DNA from: Primulina eburnea
Lineage: Eukaryota; Streptophyta; Magnoliopsida; Lamiales; Gesneriaceae
Direction of reading: 5' to 3'
NCBI RefSeq assembly: GCF_022965805.1
Contig: NC_133101.1
Coordinates: forward strand, 49,680,342 to 49,744,341
Length of the DNA: 64,000 nucleotides
Numbering within the stretch: the stretch's first letter is position 1; each line of letters opens with the position of its first letter. Under the pieces are notes generated by a model. That model worked only from the letters and a program-made list of their open reading frames with translations, was not told the DNA's origin and ran no database searches. The translations under genes were made by a program, and so were the position numbers. Positions 10,113 through 21,798 of this stretch are shown here, piece after piece.

Positions 10113-10350
10113 ATATGATTTTATTTTTAAATCAAATTATGTAAAAATAAAAATATATAAATCGGTATATGATTTTATTTTTAAAATGAATATGTTTGTA
10201 TATTTGAATATATAAAAGGAATAAAGAATTTAGGTTGTGATTTTCCAATAAATTTCGGTATATGATTTTGTTTTTAAAAACGAATATTTTTGTATATTTG
10301 AATATATAAAAGGAATAAAGAATCTAGGTTGATATTTTTCCGATAAATTT
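10108..10350. repeat. Imperfect tandem repeat starting CGGTATATGATTTT
   Basis: CGGTATATGATTTT occurs at about 10109, 10162 and 10256. The last two units are about 95 bases long and nearly the same, sharing GTATATTTGAATATATAAAA and GGAATAAAGAAT. The first unit is truncated. Confidence 0.85.
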
Positions 10351-10961
10351 TATTACTATGGGACTAATAATAAGATAGTGTGGGGGTGTGATAAAACTTC
10401 AAATTAATAATTTATTATATGTTAAAACCTGTATTTTAAAATTTTAAATTTCATTATAATTATGAAATTATGTTATTTCAGTATTGTTTGTTTATATTTA
10501 AATGTTTTACTAAATATGTTTTATTTTCAGGTTTTTTACGTGTTGGTAAAATAATGATAACTCAAGCTAGAAAATTCAAATGGAGGTGATTCAAACATGT
10601 TTGGAATCCTTGAGAAATTATCTACAACTTTATAGAAGACATGATTGCCTAAAGAGTTCATTAAGATGATCAAATTGTGCAAATATCAAAAGAGGACAAA
10701 GTTACTTTTACCATGACCAGCATGTAGTAAAAAATTCATAACTATTTCAATATTTAACCAAATGAGGTGAAACAAGTGGCCAAATTCATCTACAGATAAT
10801 TCCCCACATGTTTACTGTTTTGAGCAGAGTCAAATGCGGTGATTAAAGTCGTGGAACAAAGCATTGAAAGAAGGGACATGAAATTGAAGTTGGAGGAGAC
10901 AAAAAGTACTATTACAACTACATGGCATTAATAAAATTTTTGACCCTTTCTCTCATTTGAC

Positions 10962-10970
10962 CTATAAATA
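10962..10970 (+). promoter_or_regulatory. TATA box in the Tat-like LTR
   Basis: CTATAAATA followed by AAGGCC is a canonical plant TATA box, placed mid-LTR as expected for a retrotransposon promoter. Confidence 0.5.
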
Positions 10971-11336
10971 AAGGCCTTGTGTTAGCTTGAGAATCATTCT
11001 ATCCCACTGTAAAATATTGTGTGTGTGTATAAAAGTTCTAAGTTCCAATATATTTTTCATTTTCCCAACTATGAGTGATGTTTTCAGTGTTGATCAAAAG
11101 TATGCTCATGGTAAGCTAAATCTATTATGTCAAGCTGAAGAGTGATGCATTTTTGGTGAAGTAAGATTGTTTATATTTTGTATATTTTTTCTTTATTTTT
11201 TTTCATTTAGCTAACTTATGTTTACTGTAGGTATAAAATGAATTATTTGTTGTTATCAATTTGCATCTTGAAGTGATTAACTTGATTTGTTGTTATATTT
11301 TGATACTATAAATATTTCATCAATTATGTTATTGTT

Positions 11337-11340
<4 letters not shown>

Positions 11341-11389
<49 letters not shown>
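11341..11389. repeat. (TA)n microsatellite
   Basis: About 49 bases of TA dinucleotide repeat, ending just before the first of two palindromes. Confidence 0.95.
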
Positions 11390-11391
<2 letters not shown>

Positions 11392-11395
11392 GTAT

Positions 11396-11455
11396 CATAA
11401 TATTTAATTTAGACGATAGTGTGGCTCTGTCGGTTGTTCTAAATGAAATATTATG
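11396..11455. repeat. 60-bp imperfect palindrome, copy 1
   Basis: The arms CATAATATTTAATTTAG and CTAAATGAAATATTATG pair with one mismatch around the core GTGTGGCTCTGTCGGTTG. It shares the right arm and core with copy 2, about 130 bases downstream. Confidence 0.75.
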
Positions 11456-11521
11456 AATTAAAACTAAAATCTAACATTTACTTTATCACAACTAACTTTT
11501 ACTTTACCGCAACTAACTTAT

Positions 11522-11590
11522 TAAATCATATATTTCATTTAGGCAACAGAGTGGCTCTGTCGGTTGTTCTAAATGAAATATAAGGATTTA
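11522..11590. repeat. Imperfect palindrome, copy 2
   Basis: The arms TATTTCATTTAG and CTAAATGAAATA are perfect complements. CAAC/GTTG and AGAG/CTCT pair inside them, leaving a TGG loop. TAAATC/GATTTA extends the stem outside. A transcript could fold into a hairpin of about 26 pairs with small bulges. Confidence 0.8.
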
Positions 11591-11985
11591 ATTTAACATT
11601 TACTTTATGCAATTATATATTTATATAGTTATAAATATAATCATAGGTACCATATACAAAATATCGGTGAAATCGGTATTTTCTATAGTGAGAACTATAT
11701 TATATTATGTGTGTGTTTAAATATTTAATTTTCTTGGAACCATTATTTATGGTGGTTTTCTTTGTTTTACTTTTAGTTAAACAATATTACATAAACCAAG
11801 AATAAATCCTCCAGCCTTGACAAAATTTATAATTTCTAAACTTCATTTGATAATCTATAAATTAATAAATTTAAACTTAAAATAACCTCTATGTGGATCG
11901 ATCTCGTACTTACAAAATATTTTACTTGCAGACAACCTACACTTGTGTGAAATATAATTTAAGTAGTAGCAGTGTTCATCCAATT

Positions 11986-12305
11986 AGCCTTTACATAACT
12001 AAACTGCTATCTTAAGATTTGTTGCCTAAAGTGCTTAACTGATACTAAAACTTCATTAAATCGCGTAAATGATTTTATTTTTAAGGGATAGTTTTTGATT
12101 CAATTTTTAAGAGGGGGATATTCTTTAAAACTAATGTTAAATTTGTTATCCCTCGAACTGAAAAACTGTTTTCAAATTATTTCATTCAGTTGTTGAGGGG
12201 TAGCTTTTATTTCAGCTATCCCAGAAACTGAAGAATTTTCTTTTAACATTTTCTTTTAAAATTGTTTTAACTGTCCAAGTTTTGTGATCATCAAAAAGGA
12301 GAAAT
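11986..12305 (+). mobile_element. 3' internal remnant of a copia element before its LTR
   Basis: The sequence is rich in AACTG/CAGTT words like the LTR that follows and ends in CATCAAAAAGGAGAAAT, a polypurine tract. It is therefore probably the non-coding 3' end of a Sirevirus-type element. No coding frame survives. Confidence 0.45.
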
Positions 12306-13209
12306 TGTTGGAACATTTCATGTTCACAATCTTGATTTTGATATTAACAAAACTTGCTAATTTGTTTCTAATAATCTACCATAGTGCGCATATAGCTAAA
12401 ACTGAAATAATCAGTTACGAGCCGAAACTGAAGCTGTCGAAGACGCCAATTGAAAGCATCAACTGATCAATCAAACTGAACTAGTTCAACTGTTGTATCG
12501 TAAACGAGTTCAATTGAAAGATCAGCTGATAGGTGGTTCAGCAGGAGAATCTCAGAAGCCTGGCCAGCCAAAGAAGTGTACAATAATGAAATCAGTTCAA
12601 TTGACGAGTCAAATGATTTAACCAGCCTAGCTGAAGACCAGTTCAACTCAAATACAGTCTTGCACAAAGACGTTAAACTTGTGTATGTAATCTTTATCAC
12701 ATAGACGTTAAAGAAGTGTTGACTCGAAGTTGCTGCCTTTAGTCTAGTCTAGGAGTTCAGTTAGACAGTGGGTAAGTCCTAAGCTGGGTGGTTTTGTACA
12801 AGTAGTTTTATAAATCAAAGTTTTATGAATCCTACCCAAGGTGGTAGAATGGGTGACGTAGGCACAGTTGAAGTCTCCAAACATCCATAACCATATCTTG
12901 TGTAATTAACTGTTTAACTATTATTTTCAAATTGTTTTAACCAGTTAGAGCATCCGTTTGTTTAGTTCTCACCATAACTGAACTAATGAATGCAAAAAGT
13001 AATCTAGTCTTTCAGTTATTCAGTTATACATGATATACAAATATATCAGTGTTTCTTAACGAAGGATTATTTCGAGTGTTTTCCGCTTGGTTCTATACCA
13101 AACTCGATCTAATTCATCGGTATAAACATTCTTAGAACACGAGCTATTGCAGTTCTTGGAGAATATTTTGTTTGAAGCATTCGAAAGATGCTCATCAATC
13201 GATCCTTCA
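12306..13209 (+). mobile_element. Copia (Sirevirus-type) LTR, 904 bp
   Basis: It starts TGTTGGAACATTTC immediately after a polypurine tract and ends GATCCTTCA. It shares GGTGACGTAGGCACAG and TCCAAACATCCATAA with the LTRs of C1 and C3. The PPT before it marks it as a 3' LTR of a truncated element rather than a clean solo LTR. It carries many CAGTT/AACTG words. Confidence 0.75.
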
Positions 13210-14944
13210 CTTTTAAAAAAATAGCTTTTCATAAATATGCATAAACTTTATACCTTTTTCTTTTCATCATATCATTTTTTCTTTCATTGCATACTTATAC
13301 GTTTTTTTTTATTGATTTCATATCATTTATTGTAAATTTAGTTTCAGCTTTTGCTTGATGTATCCATCTACGTATAACCAGTACTAGGCGGCGAGAACAT
13401 CAACGACACTCTTACCCGTCAACTGAGCCCTGACCTTACATATCATCATATCCTCTCATTTTAGTCACAATCAAGTCACCTCCTTCAACATTTCATTATA
13501 TTCATCATATATAAAACTTAATGCTTATATATCATTTTTCTTTTAAACCAAGCATGCAACACATCTTTTAGCATTATTGTTTTTCATCATAAAATTCCAT
13601 AAAATTTCAAAATAAACATTTTAGAATTCATTACAGCATTCATGGCACTGTCAGGACATTTAACATTTTTCAGGTGTAAAATGATCGTTTTGCCCTTGAA
13701 ATTCTAACTTTTCCAATTTACACTTGGTCTTTAAATCAAATATCCCAATCCATCCAAACTTAACATAAACCCTTAAAATAAACCCATAAGAATTTCTTAA
13801 ACGTAAACTTCAGCTCCTCGACTAATTTCTCAATTCGTTTTAAAACTTGCACCTATGTCTCGGTTTAACCTGAATAGACTCGAAACCTAACCAAATCTTA
13901 TCAAAATGGAACCATAACTTATTAACACCTAACCAGTACCCTATAAAACCCAAATCAAACCATTTATAACCCTTGAACATGCCTATAACCTTGCTGGAAA
14001 ATTCTGCACAATCGAAAACCTAACTTGAACAAACCCTTAACTCCTTTGACCCTAGCCCATGCCCTACCCAACCAGACCCTAGCTGACCATTCTAGAACCT
14101 AGGTCAAAGCCTTGGAAAGCTACTAGACCAGACCTACCTAGTCATGCAACCACAACCACCCAACCCGCAACTGAAGACCCGAGTGCGACCCTCCCTGCGC
14201 CAAAGGCACTCGGCTACCGCTATCCTCATTGCACTAGCCATCTCTTAGCATATCTAGGACCATTACTAGACTCCTTAGGTCCCTTGGACGTGACCCAATA
14301 GCAGCCAGACCCGCACCCTTCTAGGAGACCCAAAAACGAAACAATAGACTTCCATGAACCAAATTTTCGTTCAGCATAATTCCTTATTGTCCAGCCCTTA
14401 ACCATGCATCCAGGAGTACTTAAACCTATTGAAATTTATCTCTTTTCATAACCCTATTATGGCAGCCCCTTTATGCAACATAAACATGGATTTAAAAGCA
14501 TAAAAACAAAGGTTTTATATATATGCTTCAAAAACGAAAATAAAAAGAGGGTTTCATATTTTCATGCAAATATGATTAAATACACATATATGGTATGAAA
14601 AAAAGTGAAAGAAGATTAAGGCATGTATTGCGCACGAAAAAAGATTTGAGTTGCGAGAAACGTTGGTGGCGAGTGATGGAAACTTGCTGCATTTTTTCTC
14701 TTCAAAGTTCACGTGCAACCTTAGAAATTTAATGTGTGGCTGTGTGATGGCTGATGGAGGAGAGTCCTAGTGTTTTCGAGGTGTGTGCGTGTGTTGTGTG
14801 GTGTAGATGCTCATGGTTTAGGGGACTTGTTTTAAATAAAACACTTGGTACAAGTTTAGGCCCAACAACCTTTAGTATAATAAGCTCATTAGATAGTAGT
14901 TAAAATATTTCTTTTAGAAGTTTTTTTAAAAATGTTAGCTGAGT
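13210..14944 (-). mobile_element. Gypsy LTR Z (-), left part
   Basis: The block aligns by eye with LTR block X at about 26480-27790. Shared pieces include ATCCATCTACGTAT, GGCGGCG..ACATCA, ATCAACTGAGCC and AAACCAAGCATGCAACA. It is truncated on the left by the copia LTR and interrupted on the right by solo LTR T, resuming at 25038. The arrangement fits the 3' LTR of a minus-strand Tekay-like element (G2). Confidence 0.6.
14940..14944 (+). other. Target-site duplication of solo LTR T, left copy
   Basis: TGAGT here matches TGAGT at 25033-25037 on the other side of LTR T. Confidence 0.7.
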
Positions 14945-15914
14945 TGTAACGTGCCGAAAATTTGAAAGTCCACGTTCACCACATGCATGTAAGTTATTAA
15001 ATTTCTTTTGTATTTTATTAATTTTTTTAAAGCATTAAATGTATGCTCATTTTATTAATTTGTGTTTAATTATTTTATGTATTTTCTGCTTAATTTTTGC
15101 ATGATATGATTTATTTCATGATAATTTAAAAGTTCATGCATTAGGATTTTTTAAGTTGCATTTCGCGCTCAAACGAGGAACGCTATCAGAATTTTTTTAT
15201 TACATTATTAATTTTAATTAATTAATATAAGAAGGTTTAAATGTATTTTTCAAGAAATGGGCTTTATTGGGTAATTTTACCTGGCAGAGCATATTTTTCA
15301 GCGGTACGCAAATTTGATCGAAACATGGGTTTTTTTTGAGAGTTCGGGTAATATTTTCAAAACCTTACCAAAATGAAATTTTTTTCGGGTGGGTGTTTGG
15401 AATTAATGGGCCTACTTTTAAGCTTAATGGGCTCCCAATCTATTTTCTACCCTTTTATTTTAAATTAGGGCCCATTAGTGCAATGTTTTATATTTAAATA
15501 AGGCTTAAACATAACCCAAACCTAATTATGCAATCAGCCGCCCACTCCTCCTTCAGCAGCATCCACGTAATTTTAAGAAGCTAGGGGCTGCAATCCTCGG
15601 CCATTGCTTGTCTTTCAAGAAAAGATTCACCCCACCTCTCCGTTTCATGTCTCACGTGCGTACCTTCAAGCTTTTGGGCATAAATTCATAAGGCACGCTT
15701 GTATTTTCATTTTCTCTTCATACACGTCATAAGTATACTGATTTTTAATATTTTTTTATGGGAAATTTTATGATATACATTATGCGTGCATTTGGAGAAA
15801 AGTTTGACATGAAATTTCGGTTTTTATGCATTTCACTCACGTGTTTTTGTAACATGTGCAAGGGGGCTGCCGAACCAGTGTCCTTAGAGGCTGAACACGT
15901 TAATATTGAGGGTG
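14945..15914 (+). mobile_element. Gypsy solo LTR T (+), left part
   Basis: It starts TGTAACGTGCCGAAAATTTG, a typical gypsy LTR start, and is interrupted at about 15914 by Tekay element G1. It continues at 23478 and ends at 25032. A 5-bp duplication (TGAGT) flanks the whole. Without G1 it is about 2.5 kb with no internal region, so it is a solo LTR produced by LTR-LTR recombination. Confidence 0.7.
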
Positions 15915-17199
15915 TTGAAATCATTAAATACCATCTAACTCTTGAAACATGAAAAACATAGTATAACATAACAATAACGATGGTATTTCTCTTTTCTCTG
16001 TTGGATTGATATCTAAATAGTATCTCTGTCTCTGTACCTATATCCCATCGATATAAATCGATACTCTGTTGGGATATAAGCCTATGGTCGTTGATCAACT
16101 AATTGCATGCAATATCTGACTATGTATCTATCAATCCAATAAATCATTTGAACTCTCTTTTGGACATTAGATCGAACTCTTTACATACTCTTTCTTTTGT
16201 ATTCCCTTTTACACAATTGAGACATATAAAAGCAATAAAGTGTATTTATACATAATATGAATCAAATGAAAGGGTATAGCATGTTAAAACCATTAAAACA
16301 CAATACATATATTATCATGTGAGCACAAGGAAATGAATTCCACATACAACCAATGGAAACCTTGATTCTAAACTTTCGGTTGAATTCCTATTACAATAAA
16401 CCACGAATTGAACCTTCAACATCCCAATAATCACAAACCCATACCATAAAACTCATAAAACCACACAATCAACAAACCCAATTTCTCCTCAACACCATAA
16501 TCCAAAGAATAAACAAAACCACAAGCTTACCTTAGCTTCTTGAACCCAAAATAACCTTGTTCTCACTTCAATAATCCAACAATAATCTAGAATCAAAGAA
16601 ATCAAAGAAGGGAATAAGAACCCTAGCTTTCCCTTGAGCTGAATTTCGAGAAGTAGAGGAGAGAAATGAGAGTAAACTTTGTATTTAATCACTTAAAACC
16701 GAAAACACGACTTTACTGTTACATCGACCGCGGGTGCGCTGCGTGTACTGGACAACATCCAAAAGTCTGAAAACGACGACCGCAGGTGCCTTGAGTTCTT
16801 ACCGCAGGGTGCGCTCTGGTCTGTGCCCAAACCCCGCGGGTGCGGTGTCTTCTCCAGCGCGGGTGCAGCCTCCCCTGAAGCCAACAACAAGCTTTGCATC
16901 TAAAAATCGAATCGTAACGTCGCTTCTCCTCATACTTCGGCAACACACTCAACAAGAAAGTTGCACCTCTATGTCTAATCTAACCACTCCGATTGGCCTC
17001 ATACCAATTGACACAACTACAAATTACCATGAATTAAATCGCAACGATGCTACAATATAACCACACATCAACTAAAAACAACAATACTATAAACCATAAA
17101 TCACAATTCTTAACATCAAAACTATACTTAAACTTAACCAAATAGTCCATAAACACAAGAAATCTTAAACTGTACCGTTCACCAAGCTTGGATATTAAA
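15915..17199 (-). mobile_element. 3' LTR of G1, truncated
   Basis: It matches the right-hand LTR from its base 22152 onward with few differences and ends at the polypurine tract. The final 353 bases found at 21799-22151 in the other LTR are absent, and unrelated LTR T sequence abuts directly. Confidence 0.85.
16725..16880. repeat. GC-rich ACCGCGGGTGCGC words in the G1 LTR
   Basis: At least five variants of (A)CCGCGGGTGCGC are spaced 20-60 bases apart in otherwise AT-rich LTR sequence. The matching cluster in the other LTR is at 22980-23150. Confidence 0.8.
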
Positions 17200-17215
17200 A
17201 TCTCCCCTCCTTAAA
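17200..17215 (-). other. Polypurine tract of G1
   Basis: On the minus strand this reads TTTAAGGAGGGGAGAT directly before the 3' LTR, as needed for plus-strand priming. Confidence 0.75.
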
Positions 17216-17245
17216 GGAATTTCTTCCTCGAAATTAACGTCACTG

Positions 17246-17620
17246 CGCAAACAACTCGAGATACTTTTCTTTCATCTCATCCTCTGGTTCCCACGTGGCT
17301 TCTTCAATCAAATGATTCCTCCAAAGGACTTTAACAATGCCGATCTCTTTATTTCTCAACACTTTAACTTTGCGATTCAGAATCTGGACTGGAATCTCTT
17401 GATACTGTCAAATTCGGCATCAAATCCAATTGCTCGTGGCGAAGAACATGGGAAGGATTCGCAATATACTTCATGAGCATGGAGACATGAAAAACATTAG
17501 GAACTCTGTCAAGATCTGGAGGTAGGGATAACCTGTAAGCTCGATCACTGACTCTGTCCAAAATCTCAAATGGGCCAATAAATCTCGGACTCAACTTTCC
17601 TTTTTTCCAAACCGCATCAC
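17246..17620 (-). pseudogene. pol: Integrase C-terminus and chromodomain of G1
   Basis: The open part 17594-17364 encodes [20 protein letters not shown] and [20 protein letters not shown], the GPF/Y-like end of integrase. After a frameshift near 17400 a chromodomain-like tail follows (VKVLWRNHLIEEATWEPEDE) to a stop near 17246. Chromodomains are thought to steer integration to heterochromatin. The split makes it non-functional as read. Confidence 0.8.
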
Positions 17621-17734
17621 ACCTTTAATAGGTGCAATCTTCAAGAACACGTGGTCGCCAACCTTAAACTGCAACGGCCTACGACGTACATCAGCATAAC
17701 TCTTCTGTCTTGACTGTTCTGTCTTCATCCTTTC

Positions 17735-18745
17735 TCAAATAACAACAACAACATCAGCTGTCTGTTGGACCAACTCTGGACCCAACATCTTCCTCTCACC
17801 AATCTCGTCCCAATACAAGGCAGATCTACACTTTCTTCCATAAAGTGCTTCATACGGTGCCATGCCAATCTTCGCCTGGTAACTGTTATTGTACGTGAAC
17901 TCAACAAGAGGCCATTTGGAATCCCAACTACCAGGATAGTCGATAGTACAAGCTCTGAGCGTATCCTCCAATATCTGAATAACACTCTCTGATTGACCGT
18001 CGCTCTGTGGATGATATGTTGTACTGAATACTAACCGTGTACCCAAGGCTCTGTGCAAACTCTTCCAAAACTCTGAAGTAAATTGAGGGTCACGATCAGA
18101 CACAATCAACACAGGAACACCATGAAGTCTAACAATCTCTGCTATGTACTCTTCGGCATACTGGTTTATGGAATACGTTGTATTGACTGGGAGAAAATGC
18201 GCTGACTTGGTCAACCGATCAACGATAACCCAAATAGAGTTATAACCTTTCTGCGTTCTTGGAAGACCAACCACAAAATCCATTGTAATATTCTCCCATT
18301 TCCATTGAAGAATCGGCAATGACTGCAATGTCCCAGCAGGTCTCTGGTGTTCTATTTTCACCTGCTGACAAGTTAGGCACTGAGAAATAAATATGGCAAT
18401 ATCCTTCTTCATACCTGGCAACCAATGGACTCTACAAAGATCCTGATACATCTTGGTACTACCTGGATGTATCGAGTATGGCGTGGTATGTGCCTCTGTC
18501 AAGACGTCTCGCCGAATATCATCACCAGCAGGAACGCAAATACGACATCTGAAAGTCATCAAACCATCTTTATTCATCCCAAACTCTGAATTACCTCTCT
18601 CTTCTGCTCTGGTTCTCATCTCTGTCAACTGTGCATCATTGGCTTGCTCTCTACGGATTCTGTCCGTCAATGTAGCCCGAATGATCAACCCTGAAAAACG
18701 AGCAATGGTTCCCGGTACTACGAAAACTATCTCTTCTCTTTGCAA
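17735..18745 (-). pseudogene. pol: Integrase of G1 (main open block)
   Basis: One long frame covers the HHCC zinc-binding part (HTTPYSIHPG, then CLTCQQVK) and the DDE core. The catalytic Asp is in NITMDFVVGLPR, the second Asp is in VSDRDPQFTSEFW, and the Glu is in GQSESVIQILED. The block ends with MAPYEALYGRKCRS and ELVQQT. It is the best preserved part of G1 and looks catalytically complete, but it is separated by frame changes from RNase H upstream and the chromodomain downstream. Confidence 0.9.
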
Positions 18746-18747
18746 AT

Positions 18748-19165
18748 CTAAACAACAACGGCTTTCTGGATCATAGAACTCAAAGAAGAACTTGACTTAC
18801 GGCTCAATGCATCCGCTACAACATTCGCTTTCCCAGGGTGGTAACTAATCGTAACATCATAATCTTTGACAAGCTCAAACCACCTTCTCTGTCGCATATT
18901 GAGTTCTTTCTGAGAAAAAAAATATTTTAAACTCTTGTGGTCCGTGAAAATTTCACACTTTTCGCCATATAAATAGTGTCTCCAGATTTTCAAGGCGAAT
19001 ACCACAGCTGCCAAGTTCCAGATCATGTGTAGGATAAATTTTCTCGTAGTCTTTCAATTGACGAGAAGCATAGGCTATAACCTTTCCACGTTGCATCAGC
19101 ACTGCACCGAGGCCCTTCTTCGATGCATCGGTATAAACAACAAAGTCCTCTGAACCACTGGGCAA
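18748..19165 (-). pseudogene. pol: RNase H of G1
   Basis: Two overlapping frames encode [18 protein letters not shown] and [20 protein letters not shown], then [40 protein letters not shown] and ADALSRK. The catalytic Asp (YTDAS) and Asp (TDHKSL) are present. The expected Glu of HDLELAA falls at the frame switch, which breaks the domain. Confidence 0.85.
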
Positions 19166-19236
19166 TGCAAGTACCTAGAGCTGTCGTCAACTTATCTTTC
19201 AACTCTTGAAATCCACTTTGACATTCATTGGACCAC

Positions 19237-20116
19237 TCAAACTTCACAGTCTTCCTCGTCAGATTGGTTAACAGCAGGGAAATCTTGGAAAAATCTGAAA
19301 TAAAACGACAATAATAATCCCGCCAAACCAAGAAAACAGCGTACCTCTGATACAGTGGTAGGGATAGGCCACTTCTGTATCGCCTCGATTTTCACTGGAT
19401 CAACAGCTATACCATCCTTCGAGACAACATGGCCTAAGAAAGAAATCTTCTCCAACCAGAACTCACATTTCTTCAACTTAGCATACAGCCTCTTCTCTCT
19501 CAACAACTGAAGAACAACTCTGAGGTGCTCTGCATGAAGCTCTCTGGTCTTGAAATAGATCAATATTTCATCGATGAAAACAATGACAAAGCTATCCAAA
19601 TACGGATTGAAGACTCGGTTCATAAGATCCATGAAGACTGAAGGAGCATTAGTCAGACCGAATGGCATAACAAGAAATTCATAATGACCGTACCTGGTTC
19701 GGTACGCCGTCTTAGGAATATCAGACTCCCTTAACTTTCAACTGATAATAGCCAGACCGCAGATCAATCTTCGAAAACACTGTAGCCCCCTGCAGTTGGT
19801 CAAAACATTCGTCTATCCATGGCAACGGATATTTATTCTTAATCGTCACTTTGTTGATTTCTCTGTAGTCAATGCAAAGCCGCAAAGACCCATCTTTCTT
19901 CTTGATGAATAGAACCGGAGCTCCCCAAGGCGAAGAACTCGGCCGAATAAAACCTATATCAGAAACATCCTGCAACTGCATCTTCAACTCTTTCATCTCT
20001 GTAGGGGCCATTTTGTACGGAGCTTTGGAAATCGGAACCGTCCCGGAGACTAAATCAATCACAAACTCTACATCTCTGTCCGGCGGTAAACCCTGGAACA
20101 TCATCCTCAAATACAT
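19237..20116 (-). pseudogene. pol: Reverse transcriptase of G1
   Basis: The first block (20116-19721) encodes [40 protein letters not shown] and [11 protein letters not shown]. The second (19668-19237) gives [17 protein letters not shown] and the active-site box FIDEILIY, then FLGHVVS. The usual box is (Y/F)(I/V)DDIL, so the second catalytic Asp reads Glu here. A frameshift near 19700 separates the blocks. Confidence 0.9.
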
Positions 20117-20972
20117 CAGGGAACTCTCTTACCACATCCATATGATCAATATTCAACTTCACAATTCTATCCATATCAACAATTGAGGCCAAAAAACCAT
20201 CACAACCTCTAAATAACAACTTCTTAGCCTCAAGACAAGAAATAAAAGGAAGGACCAGCGAAGTACCTGCACTGGCGAGCATACCTTCCTTATTTCCATC
20301 ATCTGCAAATTTCACAGTCTTGGCAATGCAATCAATCACTGCACGATAAGTTGATAGCCAATCCATACCAAGTATGATATCAAACGCAACCATCAGAATA
20401 ACAATCAAATCGGCATAAACCACTCGCTCATCAATTTGAACAGAACACGCATACACAATAGACGTCGTGCACAACACATCCCCAGAAGGCAATACAACAT
20501 TAAACTGGAGGGGAAGAATAGAAGGAACTAGACCCAAAGATCTCAAAAATAGTTCAGACATAAAAGAATTAGTAGCACCTGTATCAATCAATGTCGTAGC
20601 TACTCTTTCTGAAATTAAAATAGTGCTAGAGATCACAGAAGAATCATGGTTTATACCTTCCTTCGTCATGGTGAAGATGCGACCCTGCACCTTCTCTTTA
20701 CTCGATCCTCTTGGACAGTCCTTGACGATATGGCCTGCAGTACCACATCGATAGCAAGTGTGAGTACCAAATCTGCACTCTCCCCTATGATGCCTACTGC
20801 ACTTGGGACACAATGGCTTCTCTGGATCAGATGGAACTATCGGTGCTTTAGAACTCGGTTCCATCTTGCCTTTCCCCTTAAAACTGCCTTTGCCTCTTTG
20901 GCTCGAACCTTGACCTCTTTGAGCTATAGCATGTTGCCTCGCATGTCTCTCTCTAGGCAATATCTTTCTCAT
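20055..20972 (-). pseudogene. Zinc knuckle and aspartic protease of G1
   Basis: The frame encodes a basic linker, a CCHC zinc knuckle (CYRCGTAGHIVKDC) preceded by a CPKC..HHRGEC pair, and the retroviral-type protease with the active site LIDTGATNSFMS. FDIILGMDWLSTYRAVIDC follows. It overlaps the gag frame by 20 bases in a different frame, so gag and protease are now separated by a frameshift. Confidence 0.88.
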
Positions 20973-21663
20973 CTTGCTCGGCTAACAAGGCTTTAGCCAC
21001 AATCTCTTTATATGTCACCGCCTTAGACATATTGATGTCCCTCCTGATCTCTGCTCGAAGGCCTCTAATGAAGTGAGCTCCCTTGTCCTTGTCATTGGAG
21101 GCAATATATGGGGCAAACAGACAGGCCTCCTCGAACTTCAAAATGTACTCGTCGACATTCATACCTCCTTGACGAAGCTCTAAAAACTCAGTGACCTTCC
21201 TAGCTCGAAGTGCATATGGGAAGTACTTGTCATAGAAAAGATCCGTTAAATCTTGCCACTTCAATTCCGGAACATCAACACCTACCTTGGTAGCATTCCA
21301 CCAAATACGTGCAGCTATGACTAACATGAATACTGCACAACCAACTCTGTCTTTATATTCATAATTGAGATGATAAAAAATCTCCTCAAGTGCTTTGATC
21401 CACTCTAAAGCCATCAATGGATCAGTTCTCCATGCAAACTCAGGTGGATCCATTCTCTTGAAAGCAGTAAATATCCCATCGGTTCCAACTGCTTGAGCCA
21501 CTTGGCCTCTCCCTTGGCCTCTAACCTTACCTTGCAAACGGATCAACTGTGGAATCTGCTCACTGTGGACCTTGGCTTGCTCTTTCAATAACTTTTCGAA
21601 CTCGTCGACAACTCTCGATGAGGAGCTATCCTCACCCTCTGAAACTTTCCTCTTAGGAGGCAT
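20953..21663 (-). pseudogene. gag: Gag (capsid) of G1
   Basis: Starting at MPPKRKVSEGED, the 236-residue frame carries the Retrotrans_gag fold with RMDPPEFAWRTDPLMALEWI, WWNATKVGVDVPELKWQDLT, FYDKYFPYALRARKVTEFLE and GGMNVDEYILKFEEAC. The start sits about 115 bases after the primer-binding site. Gag assembles the virus-like particle. The frame is intact up to the frameshift before the zinc knuckle. Confidence 0.88.
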
Positions 21664-21778
21664 TAAATCCTACAATGTGCTCATATAATACATATCAACA
21701 AATAACAATAAATAGATGAAGAAGAAGACATACCCGGACTGTTGAAAGTAGACGAAGTCATATGCATTGGTCCGAAGA

Positions 21779-21795
21779 ACGTTGCTCTGATACCC
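21779..21795 (-). other. Primer-binding site of G1
   Basis: On the minus strand GGGGTATCAGAGCAACG follows the 5' LTR closely. It matches the TGGTATCAGAGC complement of initiator methionine tRNA. Confidence 0.8.
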
Positions 21796-21798
21796 CTA

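Larger units (their letters stand above)
8683..10379. other. AT-rich spacer with microsatellites, no gene seen
   Basis: Apart from the separately listed AT repeats and a tandem duplication, this stretch is low-complexity AT-rich sequence. There is no reading frame with protein-like composition on either strand and no recognisable RNA gene. Confidence 0.6.
10380..11985 (+). mobile_element. Probable gypsy Tat/Ogre/Athila-type LTR, solo or truncated
   Basis: The block starts near TGTGGGGGTGTGATAAAA and carries a good TATA box (10962-10970). It ends with CTCTATGTGGATCGATCTCG and ACACTTGTGTGAA, which resemble the conserved GTGGGATCGAC and CACTTGCG ending of Tat/Ogre LTRs. No gag-pol is attached on either side. 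Boundaries are approximate and no target duplication was found, so this is a tentative call. Confidence 0.4.

Noticed and set aside
16734..17060. 108-codon ORF on the plus strand
   Set aside because: It lies within the G1 LTR, over the GC-rich words. Composition follows the repeats, and the matching frame in the other LTR is broken differently.
18453..18776. 107-codon plus-strand ORF
   Set aside because: It is the antisense shadow of G1 integrase.
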